Notes under the pieces: model-generated | Seen by the model: only the letters and a program-made list of their open reading frames with translations | Databases searched by the model: none | Told to the model about the DNA's origin: nothing | DNA from: Bacillota bacterium | GTDB lineage: Bacteria > Bacillota > Limnochordia > DTU087 | NCBI GenBank assembly: GCA_012518315.1 | Contig: JAAYSL010000202.1 | Coordinates: forward strand, 1-46,153 | Length of the DNA stretch: 46,153 bases | Direction of reading: 5' to 3' | Program-made: the position numbers and the translations under genes | Shown here: positions 38,133 through 46,153 of the stretch, piece by piece | Layout of the letters: each line of letters opens with the position of its first letter | Position numbering within the stretch: the first letter of the stretch is position 1

Positions 38133-39074
38133 TCATTCCTTCATCACTAGTCGCGGCCTTGTCATCACCCGATCTCCTAAAGCCAACCCACTCACAATAG
38201 CGTCTCCTTCACTTCTATCTAGGATCTCCACTTGGCAAAATCCATAGCCTAACTGGGTGACCAATAAAACCCCGATACTGTCTTGGTAGCTAAGTATGGC
38301 AGATTCAGGCACCCGCTGCCCTATGGGACCCTTTAACCTAAGCATAACAGACAGAGTCTTTCTTTCCAGCCATTCGGCGGGAAATCCAGCAACCTCTAGA
38401 TCAACAACTCCATCTTTCACTGAGGCTAGCTTGGCTACATACCAATTCATCTTGGCTCCCTCTTTGTGTTGGGTGCTCATCTCAGTCACGATACCTTCGA
38501 TCTGGGCAAAGGCAGGCAGTTGGAAAGGCAAATACACCCGCAAGAGAATTCTTTGGGGCCGAATAACCCGGACCAGCTCTGCCCCGGCTGCCACTAGATC
38601 ACCATCTTGTCGCCGGTTCTTTCGCTGCCTGGCACCCATAGTCCCAACATTCCGCGATATCCCTACCTCGAAACCTACTATGCCCCCAATGGGCGAGTAG
38701 ACCACTTCTGGGTTACCCTTTGAATCGATGATCTCGGCCAGAATGGTGCCCGGTGTCACCCACTGGCCGTCTCGAACTAGGAAAGTGACCATTCCCGCTG
38801 TCGGTGCCATAACTACCTCCGCTTGAGGCAAGATTAGTGCTTCTCCCTGCCACTCTCTTTCCAGGCTGCCCGGCACATCAATGCTCATGGTAAAGAAGCG
38901 ATGGATCAAAGACGGCCAAACCTGCCACCAAGCCAATAGAATTAGGCAAAGGCCAATCACCCCAAGGAGGGTCTTGCATAATCTCTGCCTTGCCAGCGGC
39001 CAATTCCGTGCCATGGCTTCTATCCCCGCTTCCGTTTCGGCTTGCCCATAAATCTTGAACGCAAACTGGGACAA
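38133..39074 (-). CDS. HlyD-like membrane protein with biotinyl-lipoyl-like hairpin domain
   Basis: TM segment LLGVIGLCLILLAWWQVW then VVMAPTAGMVTFLVRDGQWVTPGTILAEI; start uncertain because the ORF-track ATG at 39125 lies at the upstream terminator (TTG 39074 or the later MARNWPLARQ possible). Confidence 0.72.
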   Translation of the reverse strand: MSQFAFKIYGQAETEAGIEAMARNWPLARQRLCKTLLGVIGLCLILLAWWQVWPSLIHRFFTMSIDVPGSLEREWQGEALILPQAEVVMAPTAGMVTFLVRDGQWVTPGTILAEIIDSKGNPEVVYSPIGGIVGFEVGISRNVGTMGARQRKNRRQDGDLVAAGAELVRVIRPQRILLRVYLPFQLPAFAQIEGIVTEMSTQHKEGAKMNWYVAKLASVKDGVVDLEVAGFPAEWLERKTLSVMLRLKGPIGQRVPESAILSYQDSIGVLLVTQLGYGFCQVEILDRSEGDAIVSGLALGDRVMTRPRLVMKE

Positions 39075-39091
39075 ATCCTCCCCAAAGGGGC

Positions 39092-39124
39092 AAAAACCCC
39101 ACCGGCGGCTAGCCAGCGGGGTCA
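39092..39124 (-). terminator. Intrinsic terminator after liv operon
   Basis: Minus strand ACCCCGCTGGCTAGCCGCCGGTGGGGTTTTTG. Confidence 0.75.
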
Positions 39125-39140
39125 ATTTGAGGGTGCAGAT

Positions 39141-39845
39141 TTAGCCCCCTAGGTACGCGGCTCGCACCTCACTGTTGGCAGCCACTTCCTTGGCGGGGCC
39201 CGAAAGGACTATGCGCCCGGTCTCCATAACATAGGCGGTATCTGCGACAGATAGAGCCATATGGGCATTTTGCTCTACCAAAAGGATTGTTACACCGGTA
39301 GCATTGATTTGTTTTACTATCTCAAAGATCTCTTTGACTAGTAAAGGAGCAAGCCCCATTGAAGGCTCATCCAAAAGTAACAAACGGGGATGGGACATTA
39401 GGCCCCGGCCAATGGCTAGCATTTGCTGCTCCCCCCCGCTAAGTGTACCAGCCATTTGCTGACGCCTCTCCAAAAGTCGGGGAAACAGTTCATATACCCA
39501 TTCCATATCAGTTTGAATTGCATCTGCGTCCCGACGGTGATAGGCACCCAAAGCCAAATTCTCTGCTACTGTCATATCCCCAAAAACTCGGCGCCCCTCA
39601 GGAACTTGGGAAAGCCCTTGCTTGACTATGCTATGGGCCGGCACCGAAGAAATCTCTTTTCCCATGTAGCGTATACTACCATTTGCTCCCTTCAGGAGGC
39701 CAGAGATAGCTTTCAGCGTAGTGGTCTTTCCTGCACCATTGGCACCAATTAGGGTCACGATTTCTCTTTCCCGTACTTGGAAGGAGATCCCTTTTAGGGC
39801 GTGAATGCCACCATAGTATACATGCAGCTGTCCTACTTTCAGCAT
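39141..39845 (-). CDS. livF: Branched-chain amino acid ABC transporter ATP-binding protein LivF
   Basis: LIGANGAGKTTTLKAISGLL, LSGGEQQMLAIGRGLMSHPRLLLLDEPSMGLAP. Confidence 0.95.
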   Translation of the reverse strand: MLKVGQLHVYYGGIHALKGISFQVREREIVTLIGANGAGKTTTLKAISGLLKGANGSIRYMGKEISSVPAHSIVKQGLSQVPEGRRVFGDMTVAENLALGAYHRRDADAIQTDMEWVYELFPRLLERRQQMAGTLSGGEQQMLAIGRGLMSHPRLLLLDEPSMGLAPLLVKEIFEIVKQINATGVTILLVEQNAHMALSVADTAYVMETGRIVLSGPAKEVAANSEVRAAYLGG

Positions 39846-39846
39846 C

Positions 39847-40614
39847 CTACAACGCCTCCTCCCCCAGATATGCCTCAACAACAGCTCGGTTGTTCTGGAT
39901 CTCGTGTGGGGTACCTTCCGCTATAGTAATCCCATAATCTAAGACCAGAATCCGCTGGCAGAGCCCCATTACTAGACGCATATCGTGTTCGATGAGAAAT
40001 ACCGTTAACTGGAATCTATCCTTCACCCATTGAATCAGTTTGGTAAGCTCTTCGGTCTCATGGGGATTCATCCCCGCGGCTGGCTCATCAAGCAGCAAAA
40101 CCCGGGGATTAGCAGCTAGAGCTCTGGCGATCTCCAGTTTTCTTTGCTCACCATAGGGTAAATTGCTGGCGATCTCATTTCTTTGATCATATAGATCGAA
40201 TATCTTCAGGAGCTCATCTGTTTTGCCTAGGATGAGCCGTTCTTCACTGGTAAATCCCGGCAACCGCAAAACGGCACAAGCCAGGCTGTAATTGATCTGG
40301 TAGTGAAAGGCAATCCTAATGTTGTCAAAGACGGTGAGATCCTTAAACAGCCGGATATTCTGAAAGGTGCGAGCCATACCCAGCTGAGTAATCTCATGGG
40401 GGTGTAAGCCATCTATCCTCTTGCTAAACAAACAAATTTCCCCGCTTGTGGGCCTATACATCCCAGTAAGGCAGTTGAACACTGTCGTCTTGCCGGCACC
40501 ATTGGGACCAATTAACCCGACGATATCGCCCTCGTTTAGAGTAAGCCCAAACCTTTCTACCGCGGTCAGCCCCCCAAACTGCATGGTCAGATCCCGCACT
40601 TCCAATAGGCTCAT
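39847..40614 (-). CDS. livG: Branched-chain amino acid ABC transporter ATP-binding protein LivG
   Basis: LTMQFGGLTAVERFGLTLNEGDIVGLIGPNGAGKTTVFNCLTGMY; DEPAAGMNPHETEEL. Confidence 0.95.
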   Translation of the reverse strand: MSLLEVRDLTMQFGGLTAVERFGLTLNEGDIVGLIGPNGAGKTTVFNCLTGMYRPTSGEICLFSKRIDGLHPHEITQLGMARTFQNIRLFKDLTVFDNIRIAFHYQINYSLACAVLRLPGFTSEERLILGKTDELLKIFDLYDQRNEIASNLPYGEQRKLEIARALAANPRVLLLDEPAAGMNPHETEELTKLIQWVKDRFQLTVFLIEHDMRLVMGLCQRILVLDYGITIAEGTPHEIQNNRAVVEAYLGEEAL

Positions 40615-41630
40615 CTATCCCCACCCCCATTATTGCTTGCCACCTGCCGAGCAGACCCCTTGGGTAATGCCTTGGTGATACCATAGCCCAGAAAATCTTG
40701 GAGTTCCTTGGTGCCAAAGAGTCCTTGGGGTCTAATCAGCATTAAGCCAATCAAGAGCAGGGAATATACCACCATTCGATACTGAGCCATTCCCCTTAAA
40801 GCCTCAGGCAAAATGGTAAGCACGATAGCAGCCACGATAGATCCCGTGATACTGCCAAGCCCTCCTAGTACCACGATGACTAGAATCTCAATAGAACGCT
40901 GAAAGGTAAAAGAACGGGGGTCAATGAACATCTGGTGATGGGCAAATAGGGCGCCAGCAATACCGGCAAAAGCCGCCCCTATACTAAAAGCCATTACTTT
41001 ATACCTAGTGGTGTTAATGCCCATAGCCTCCGCCGCCATCTCATCTTCCCGGATAGCCACTAAGGCCCGCCCATGAGAGGATCTGACGATATTAGTAATT
41101 ATGATGATGGTGATTAGCGCCACAATCTCAGCCGAAAAAAACGTAGTCTTGGGGGCAATACCTCCAAGACCCCTAGGCCCCCCAGTGATTTTGAGATTCA
41201 GCAAGATTACCCTAACGATTTCACCAAATCCTAAGGTGGCAATGGCTAGATAATCCCCCCGCAAACGGAGTGTAGGAAGCCCAATAAAGAGCCCGATTAG
41301 GGCGGAAATGAGACCAGCAATGATTAAAACCACGGGGAAAGGCCAGTTCAAGAGAATCGTCAGTAAACCAGATACATACGCCCCCACCGCCATGAAACCA
41401 GCATGACCCAGAGAGAACTGGCCGGTGAAACCATTGATTAGATTCAGACTCACGGCCAGGATAATATTAATCCAGGCAATCACCAAGACGCCAGTGAGAT
41501 AAAAGTCAATCATCCCATTATAAACGCCTACATTTACTGCTAGCAGACCTACTGCAGCAAGAACCGCTACCACCCAAGCCAGAGTTTGCCGATATGGGCC
41601 AAAGCGCCTCACTGCCATCTCCCCTCTCAT
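40611..41630 (-). CDS. livM: Branched-chain amino acid ABC transporter permease LivM
   Basis: NLINGFTGQFSLGHAGFMAVGAYVSGLL; RALVAIREDEMAAEAMGINTTRYKVMAF. Confidence 0.95.
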   Translation of the reverse strand: MRGEMAVRRFGPYRQTLAWVVAVLAAVGLLAVNVGVYNGMIDFYLTGVLVIAWINIILAVSLNLINGFTGQFSLGHAGFMAVGAYVSGLLTILLNWPFPVVLIIAGLISALIGLFIGLPTLRLRGDYLAIATLGFGEIVRVILLNLKITGGPRGLGGIAPKTTFFSAEIVALITIIIITNIVRSSHGRALVAIREDEMAAEAMGINTTRYKVMAFSIGAAFAGIAGALFAHHQMFIDPRSFTFQRSIEILVIVVLGGLGSITGSIVAAIVLTILPEALRGMAQYRMVVYSLLLIGLMLIRPQGLFGTKELQDFLGYGITKALPKGSARQVASNNGGGDR

Positions 41631-41634
41631 TCAA

Positions 41635-42525
41635 TCACACCTTCTCTCGTGTTTGTCGACCTAGTAACCCTGCCGGTTTCACCAAAAGGATAATGATCAG
41701 GATGGCAAAAGCCACCGCGTCTTTCCAAGTTGACTCTAGGATAGCCACCACCATTACCTCCGCTACCCCCATAACTAGGCCGCCTAACATAGCACCGGGA
41801 ATCACCCCAATACCTCCCAAAACCGCCGCCACAAAAGCCTTAAGTCCGGGCATCACGCCCATCATTGGATCAATCCGATTGTAGTAAATCCCTACCAGAA
41901 CCCCAGCCGCTGCTGCCAAGGCTGATCCAATGGCAAAGGTAATTGAGATTACTCGGTCAACATCGATTCCCATCAAACGGGCTGCTTCATCATCCAACGC
42001 TACCGCCCGCATGGCCCTACCGATGCGGGTATAATGGACGACATAATGTAGGATAACCATGAGGAGCAAGGCAACACCCAAGATAACCAGTTGGCGGTTG
42101 TCTAGATAAATCCCCCAAACCTGGTAACTGCGAAAGGGAAATACATCGGGAAATGCTCTGGGATCCGGTTTCCATGCCAGTAAGGCGATATTCTGAATCA
42201 AAAAGGAGACACCGATAGCCGTTATCAAAGCGGCGATCCGAGTTGAATTCCGCAGAGGGCGATAGGCTAGTCGTTCGATAATCACTCCTAGTAAAGCTGC
42301 CACCACCATAGCGACAAAGAGTGCCGGCAGGAACGGCAGATTCAAGATAGTAATGGCAAAAAAACCAGTAAAAGCACCGATCATGTAAATATCCCCGTGG
42401 GCGAAATTAATCAATTTGATGATGCCATAGACCATGGTGTACCCAAGGGCAATCAGTGCATAGATACTACCCAGGGATATACCGTTCACCAGCTGCTGAA
42501 TGATCTCTTGCGTCAGCTCAACCAC
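41635..42525 (-). CDS. livH: Branched-chain amino acid ABC transporter permease LivH
   Basis: LVNGISLGSIYALIALGYTMVYGIIKLINFAHGDIYMIGAF; AVLGGIGVIPGAMLGGLVMG. Confidence 0.95.
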   Translation of the reverse strand: MVELTQEIIQQLVNGISLGSIYALIALGYTMVYGIIKLINFAHGDIYMIGAFTGFFAITILNLPFLPALFVAMVVAALLGVIIERLAYRPLRNSTRIAALITAIGVSFLIQNIALLAWKPDPRAFPDVFPFRSYQVWGIYLDNRQLVILGVALLLMVILHYVVHYTRIGRAMRAVALDDEAARLMGIDVDRVISITFAIGSALAAAAGVLVGIYYNRIDPMMGVMPGLKAFVAAVLGGIGVIPGAMLGGLVMGVAEVMVVAILESTWKDAVAFAILIIILLVKPAGLLGRQTREKV

Positions 42526-42671
42526 TTACTCACCTTCCCCCCAAAAAGCAAACACCGCCCCCACAAATAGCATGACGGTAGTAGGCCTATCGCCCGCTAC
42601 CACGTCAAAGGGGCATGTTCGCTCGGACTATGCATATACCATACTAGAAAATCTACTGGGAGTCTAGCCGA

Positions 42672-42706
42672 GGTCATGGGCGCCTTGGGTAAGGCAGCCC
42701 ATGACC
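42672..42706. other. Long stem-loop between the liv binding-protein gene and livH
   Basis: GGTCATGGGC-GCCTT-gggt-AAGGC-a-GCCCATGACC: about 15 bp with one bulge, no T-run. Confidence 0.8.
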
Positions 42707-42776
42707 AATCAATCTATTTCTCCACAGGTCATAGGCCTAGTGCAGGCCTAGCTATCTTCTTGGCTATGAGTCTTGC

Positions 42777-43934
42777 TTACGGATCGATCCTCTCCACGAA
42801 CTCATAACCGCCATCTACTACTTTGAGGATCACGGCACTCTTAATGGGATTGCGATTCTCATCAAGGGTCAAAGTACCGGTGACTACATTTATGTTTTTG
42901 GTGCCTGCCAAGGCATCACGAATGGCAACCCGAGCTGTGGCCACATTCTTAGCTAAGGCAGCATCCCCGGCCCGCTCGATAGCATCAAACAAAATCAATG
43001 CCGCATCATAGCCCAAGGCTCCAAATCCATCGGGATCGTGACCAAACTTGGCTCGATAGCTATCGACAAACCGTAGAGAGACCTCATCTTCTGTCTCCAC
43101 AGAATAGTGGTTAGTAAAGTAGCTGCCAAAGACAGCGTCACCACCGATTTCAAACAATTTCGGAGAATCGAAGCCATCAGGCCCCAGGATTGGCAGATCC
43201 ATACCTAACTGACGCATCTGCCTTGCGATCAGGCCAGCCTCTGTATAGTACCCGGGAACATAGATGGCCTCTGGCTTCTTGGCTCTAATCTTGGTTAGCT
43301 GGGCTTTGAAATCCTGATCACCCTCACTATAAGACTCAGAAGCCACTACCTTGCCTCCTAGTTCTTCGAAGGTTTTTGTAAAGACTTCTTCTAGTCCGAC
43401 ACTATAGTCGTTACTCTGGGCGGTCAGACAAGCAATTTCTCGAACCTCTAAAGAATTGTAGGCAAAATTGGCCATGATTCTTCCCTGGACAGGGTCTATG
43501 AGACAAGACCGGAAGATATAATCACCTTCCTGAGTAACCTTCTCTGCAGTAGAAGTTGGTGTAATCATGGGAACTTTCATCATCTGGGCCACCTGGGCAC
43601 CAACAATAGAGTTGGCGGTAACTACAGCCCCAATAATGGCATGCACCTGGTCACGGGATATTAACTTGCGGAAAGCATTATTGGTTTCAGTGGCATCGGC
43701 CTTGTTATCCTCCACAATTAGTTCGATCTGCCGCCCCAAGACACCACCTGCCGCATTAAGCTCTTCAACTGCTAGCGTAACAGCATTAATCACTGATAGC
43801 CCATAGGTAGCCACTGGGCCGGTCCGTGGGCCAACAACCCCGACTTTAAAGGTCTCTGCAGCCCCAACCCCGGTTGCTGCCGCCAACACCATTGTCACCG
43901 CCAATAGAGTGGACAAAAATCGCGTTCTAGACAT
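42777..43934 (-). CDS. livJ: Branched-chain amino acid ABC transporter substrate-binding protein
   Basis: Signal peptide MSRTRFLSTLLAVTMVLAAATGVGA; FKVGVVGPRTGPVATYG; NAAGGVLGRQIELIVEDN. Start 43934. Confidence 0.94.
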   Translation of the reverse strand: MSRTRFLSTLLAVTMVLAAATGVGAAETFKVGVVGPRTGPVATYGLSVINAVTLAVEELNAAGGVLGRQIELIVEDNKADATETNNAFRKLISRDQVHAIIGAVVTANSIVGAQVAQMMKVPMITPTSTAEKVTQEGDYIFRSCLIDPVQGRIMANFAYNSLEVREIACLTAQSNDYSVGLEEVFTKTFEELGGKVVASESYSEGDQDFKAQLTKIRAKKPEAIYVPGYYTEAGLIARQMRQLGMDLPILGPDGFDSPKLFEIGGDAVFGSYFTNHYSVETEDEVSLRFVDSYRAKFGHDPDGFGALGYDAALILFDAIERAGDAALAKNVATARVAIRDALAGTKNINVVTGTLTLDENRNPIKSAVILKVVDGGYEFVERIDP

Positions 43935-44013
43935 CAAAAACCCTCTCTCTCTTTCCCCCAAGGAGCCACCAAATCCTGCAGTTCATCCCTGGGAAGCGCA
44001 ATATTTACTGCCG

Positions 44014-44042
44014 ATTATAGCCTAGTAACCGTCGACTGTCAA
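44014..44042 (-). promoter_or_regulatory. Perfect-consensus sigma-A promoter for the liv operon
   Basis: Minus strand TTGACA (44037-44042)-N17-TATAAT (44014-44019). Confidence 0.9.
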
Positions 44043-44067
44043 GCGCATAATGGCGATTTCCTCACTT

Positions 44068-44901
44068 TTAGCGCAAAAAATGTGGCAAAACCAACACGAC
44101 AAGTCCCACAGCCCATGTGTAATAGGAAAAAAACCGCAAAGAATGATGCTGAACAAGTCTGAGCAGGCCTTGAATGGCAAGGAACCCAGATAAAGCCGCC
44201 GCCACTGTTCCGGCCAATAGGGGAGCCCAGGTGCCTTGCGTGAAAGCGTCAATGACATCACCGGCCTGAAGGAGCACCGCACCTGCGATCACCGGCAATG
44301 ATAACAAAAAGGAAAACCGGGCGGCCTCACTTCTAGCCAAACCCCGAGCCAACCCGGCACTAATGGTAGTTCCTGACCTGGAAACTCCTGGCGCCAGGGC
44401 CAGTATTTGCCATACACCAATCTGCAGTGCATCTTGGGGCTTCATACTCTCCATGGTTCTCCCGGTACCAACTTGTCCTTCTGCCCACCAGAGTATACTA
44501 CCTGTAACGAGCAGCGCCACACCTACAAAAGCAGCAGAGCCAAAGAGCCGCTCAACGAAATCCTTCGCGATAAGTCCCACCACCGCCGCCGGCAAAGTCC
44601 CTACTATCAGTAAAAGAATCAACCTCCGCCCGGCTTTGACTTGATCGCTTCCGGCTCCTTGCCCAACTGGCCTAAGCCCCGAAAAAAGCAAGGCAACCTC
44701 GCTTCTCAATGCCACAACCACAGCAATCAATGTTCCCAGATGCACCATCACATCAAAGGTTAGATCTGGCTCTTCTAAGCCAAAAAGCTGCCCCAAGAGT
44801 ACTAAGTGCCCTGAAGAGCTCACCGGCAAGAATTCTGTTATCCCCTGGACGATTCCTAGTAAAACTGCTTTCCAAATACTCATGTACATGAGGCGATCCA
44901 T
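44068..44901 (-). CDS. uppP: Undecaprenyl-diphosphatase UppP/BacA
   Basis: GIVQGITEFLPVSSSGHLVLLGQLFG; ALAPGVSRSGTTISAGLARGL. Confidence 0.96.
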   Translation of the reverse strand: MDRLMYMSIWKAVLLGIVQGITEFLPVSSSGHLVLLGQLFGLEEPDLTFDVMVHLGTLIAVVVALRSEVALLFSGLRPVGQGAGSDQVKAGRRLILLLIVGTLPAAVVGLIAKDFVERLFGSAAFVGVALLVTGSILWWAEGQVGTGRTMESMKPQDALQIGVWQILALAPGVSRSGTTISAGLARGLARSEAARFSFLLSLPVIAGAVLLQAGDVIDAFTQGTWAPLLAGTVAAALSGFLAIQGLLRLVQHHSLRFFSYYTWAVGLVVLVLPHFLR

Positions 44902-44952
44902 TAATGACCGCCCTCACCCCTCTCCTTTGAGTTAATCGTCTACTGTATGCTT

Positions 44953-45879
44953 CTATGTAGGCACCAGGCGCCTAACCAAGCGGGCCAAATAGCTGACACC
45001 AGGCAAAGCAACCAAGGCTGTCCCTAAGTTAAATAATGTGTGTCCATTGGCTAACTGATGGATTACATCAGTGGAGCTAGCCTGTAGCAACTGTAAGAGG
45101 CTAGTAAATAATGGAAGAACCATTAGAACCCCTAACATGTTAAACAGAAGATCAGCAACCGCAGTCTGGCGAGCCTCCTCGGCGGTGCCAAGACTGGCAA
45201 GTAACGTCGTCAAAACTGTCCCTATGTTGCTGCCCAGTACCACTGCCATGCCACCAGAAAGACCGACCAATCCCTCTTCGGCCAAGGCCATGGTTACCCC
45301 AATAGTAGCGCTGCTACTCTGGAAAACAGCAGTAAGTGTTATCCCTGCTAGTATACCAGAGTAAGGGTTTTTTTCCCACCGTAAAATCAGCCGAGTAAGA
45401 TGGGGCAACTGGGTCAGTGGCCCAAGGGCTAAGGCCACGAGGTCGATCCCCCACAGAAGGCCACCAGCCCCTGTGACAATGTAGCCGACTCGGCGCCAAA
45501 TCGTATTCCCACCCAAGACAACGGCCAATGCACCCAGGCAAATCGCCAAAGGAGCGGCATTCCCCCACCTAAAGGAGATCAATTGTACTGTCAGAGTGGT
45601 ACCGATATTGGCGCCGAGTATGATCCCTAAAGCTTGCTCTAAAGTGAGGAGTCCCGCATCCACCAGGCCGACGGCGGCAGCTGCTGTAGCGCTACTGCTT
45701 TGAGTGATGGCGGTCATTATTGCACCAGTGATTAGCCCCATGGCCGGGTTGGCCGTAAATCGTCGTAGCGCCCAACGTAGCTTTGGTCCGGCCACAGCCC
45801 TAAGTCCCAGTGTCATGGTGCGTATGCCGGTCAGGAAAATCAGGATGCCAAGGAGTACACCTGACACTATCCGTGACAT
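44953..45879 (-). CDS. Na/Pi cotransporter family protein
   Basis: Two inverted repeats with QSSSAT motifs: GAIMTAITQSSSATAAAAVGLVDAG and GITLTAVFQSSSATIGVTMALAEEG; no PhoU-like tail. Confidence 0.93.
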   Translation of the reverse strand: MSRIVSGVLLGILIFLTGIRTMTLGLRAVAGPKLRWALRRFTANPAMGLITGAIMTAITQSSSATAAAAVGLVDAGLLTLEQALGIILGANIGTTLTVQLISFRWGNAAPLAICLGALAVVLGGNTIWRRVGYIVTGAGGLLWGIDLVALALGPLTQLPHLTRLILRWEKNPYSGILAGITLTAVFQSSSATIGVTMALAEEGLVGLSGGMAVVLGSNIGTVLTTLLASLGTAEEARQTAVADLLFNMLGVLMVLPLFTSLLQLLQASSTDVIHQLANGHTLFNLGTALVALPGVSYLARLVRRLVPT

Positions 45880-45977
45880 ACCACCGCCCCCTGGCCCATC
45901 CTATGCGCTAACGGGCATTGGCAGAACACTAAGCAGGTCAGGACACTATGTAGATCAGGCTCGCACCCAGGGAATGC

Positions 45978-46003
45978 AAAAGACGGCGCCTGATCTCGCC
46001 GTC
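45978..46003 (-). terminator. Intrinsic terminator after the partial gene at the right edge
   Basis: Minus strand GACGGCG-agatcagg-CGCCGTC-TTTTG. Confidence 0.75.
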
Positions 46004-46030
46004 CCTCACCTTTCCCTATAAATCTGTCTA

Positions 46031-46153
46031 TCAAGCATGGGGTATTAAGTCTATGATACTGCCGGGCTGTAGCTCGGGCCTGAGAAAATCGTTGGGTTCG
46101 GAACTTAAGAGCCGCACAATTTTCCCTTGGGCAAACTGCAACGGTTCCACCAG
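46031..46153 (-). CDS. C-terminal fragment of an unidentified protein, truncated by window edge
   Basis: Minus-strand frame: LVEPLQFAQGKIVRLLSSEPNDFLRPELQPGSIIDLIPHA*; followed by a terminator. Confidence 0.5.
   Translation of the reverse strand: MVEPLQFAQGKIVRLLSSEPNDFLRPELQPGSIIDLIPHA

Noticed and set aside
44022-44282. 86-aa minus-strand ORF in another frame of uppP
   Set aside because: Out-of-frame translation of uppP; no independent evidence.

Overview
The window is a gene-dense, largely minus-strand chromosomal segment from a spore-forming Firmicute; Spo0A, RemA, SepF/DivIVA and RqcH are all present. It fuses two classic Bacillus-like neighbourhoods. The first is yloA(rqcH) - yloB(Ca-ATPase) - yicC - mIHF - remA - gmk - rpoZ - priA - def - fmt - DUF116 - Zn-peptidase - rsmB - [spo0A - tRNA-Pro] - rlmN - fhaA - fhaB. 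The second is yggS - sepF - proC - yggT - ylmH - divIVA - ileS - DUF5665 - yteA - lspA - rluD - pyrR - uraA. A complete liv ABC transporter operon, uppP, a Na/Pi symporter-like gene, purH and a ComFB-like gene fill the rest. Several cis-regulators can be read directly: a ZTP riboswitch with terminator before purH, two PyrR attenuators (before pyrR and uraA), an ileS T-box, a 0A box upstream of spo0A, near-consensus sigma-A promoters and several intrinsic terminators. The least explained parts are a three-gene SDR/Gfo-Idh-MocA cassette interrupting the yloA-yloB neighbourhood, an orphan integrase N-terminal-like small protein beside tRNA-Pro, a hairpin-rich rsmB-spo0A intergenic region, an actinobacterial-type IHF gene between yicC and remA, and a start-less gene remnant after rluD. 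I saw no CRISPR array, prophage, transposase or obvious defence system. No undescribed system is demonstrated; the items below are leads.
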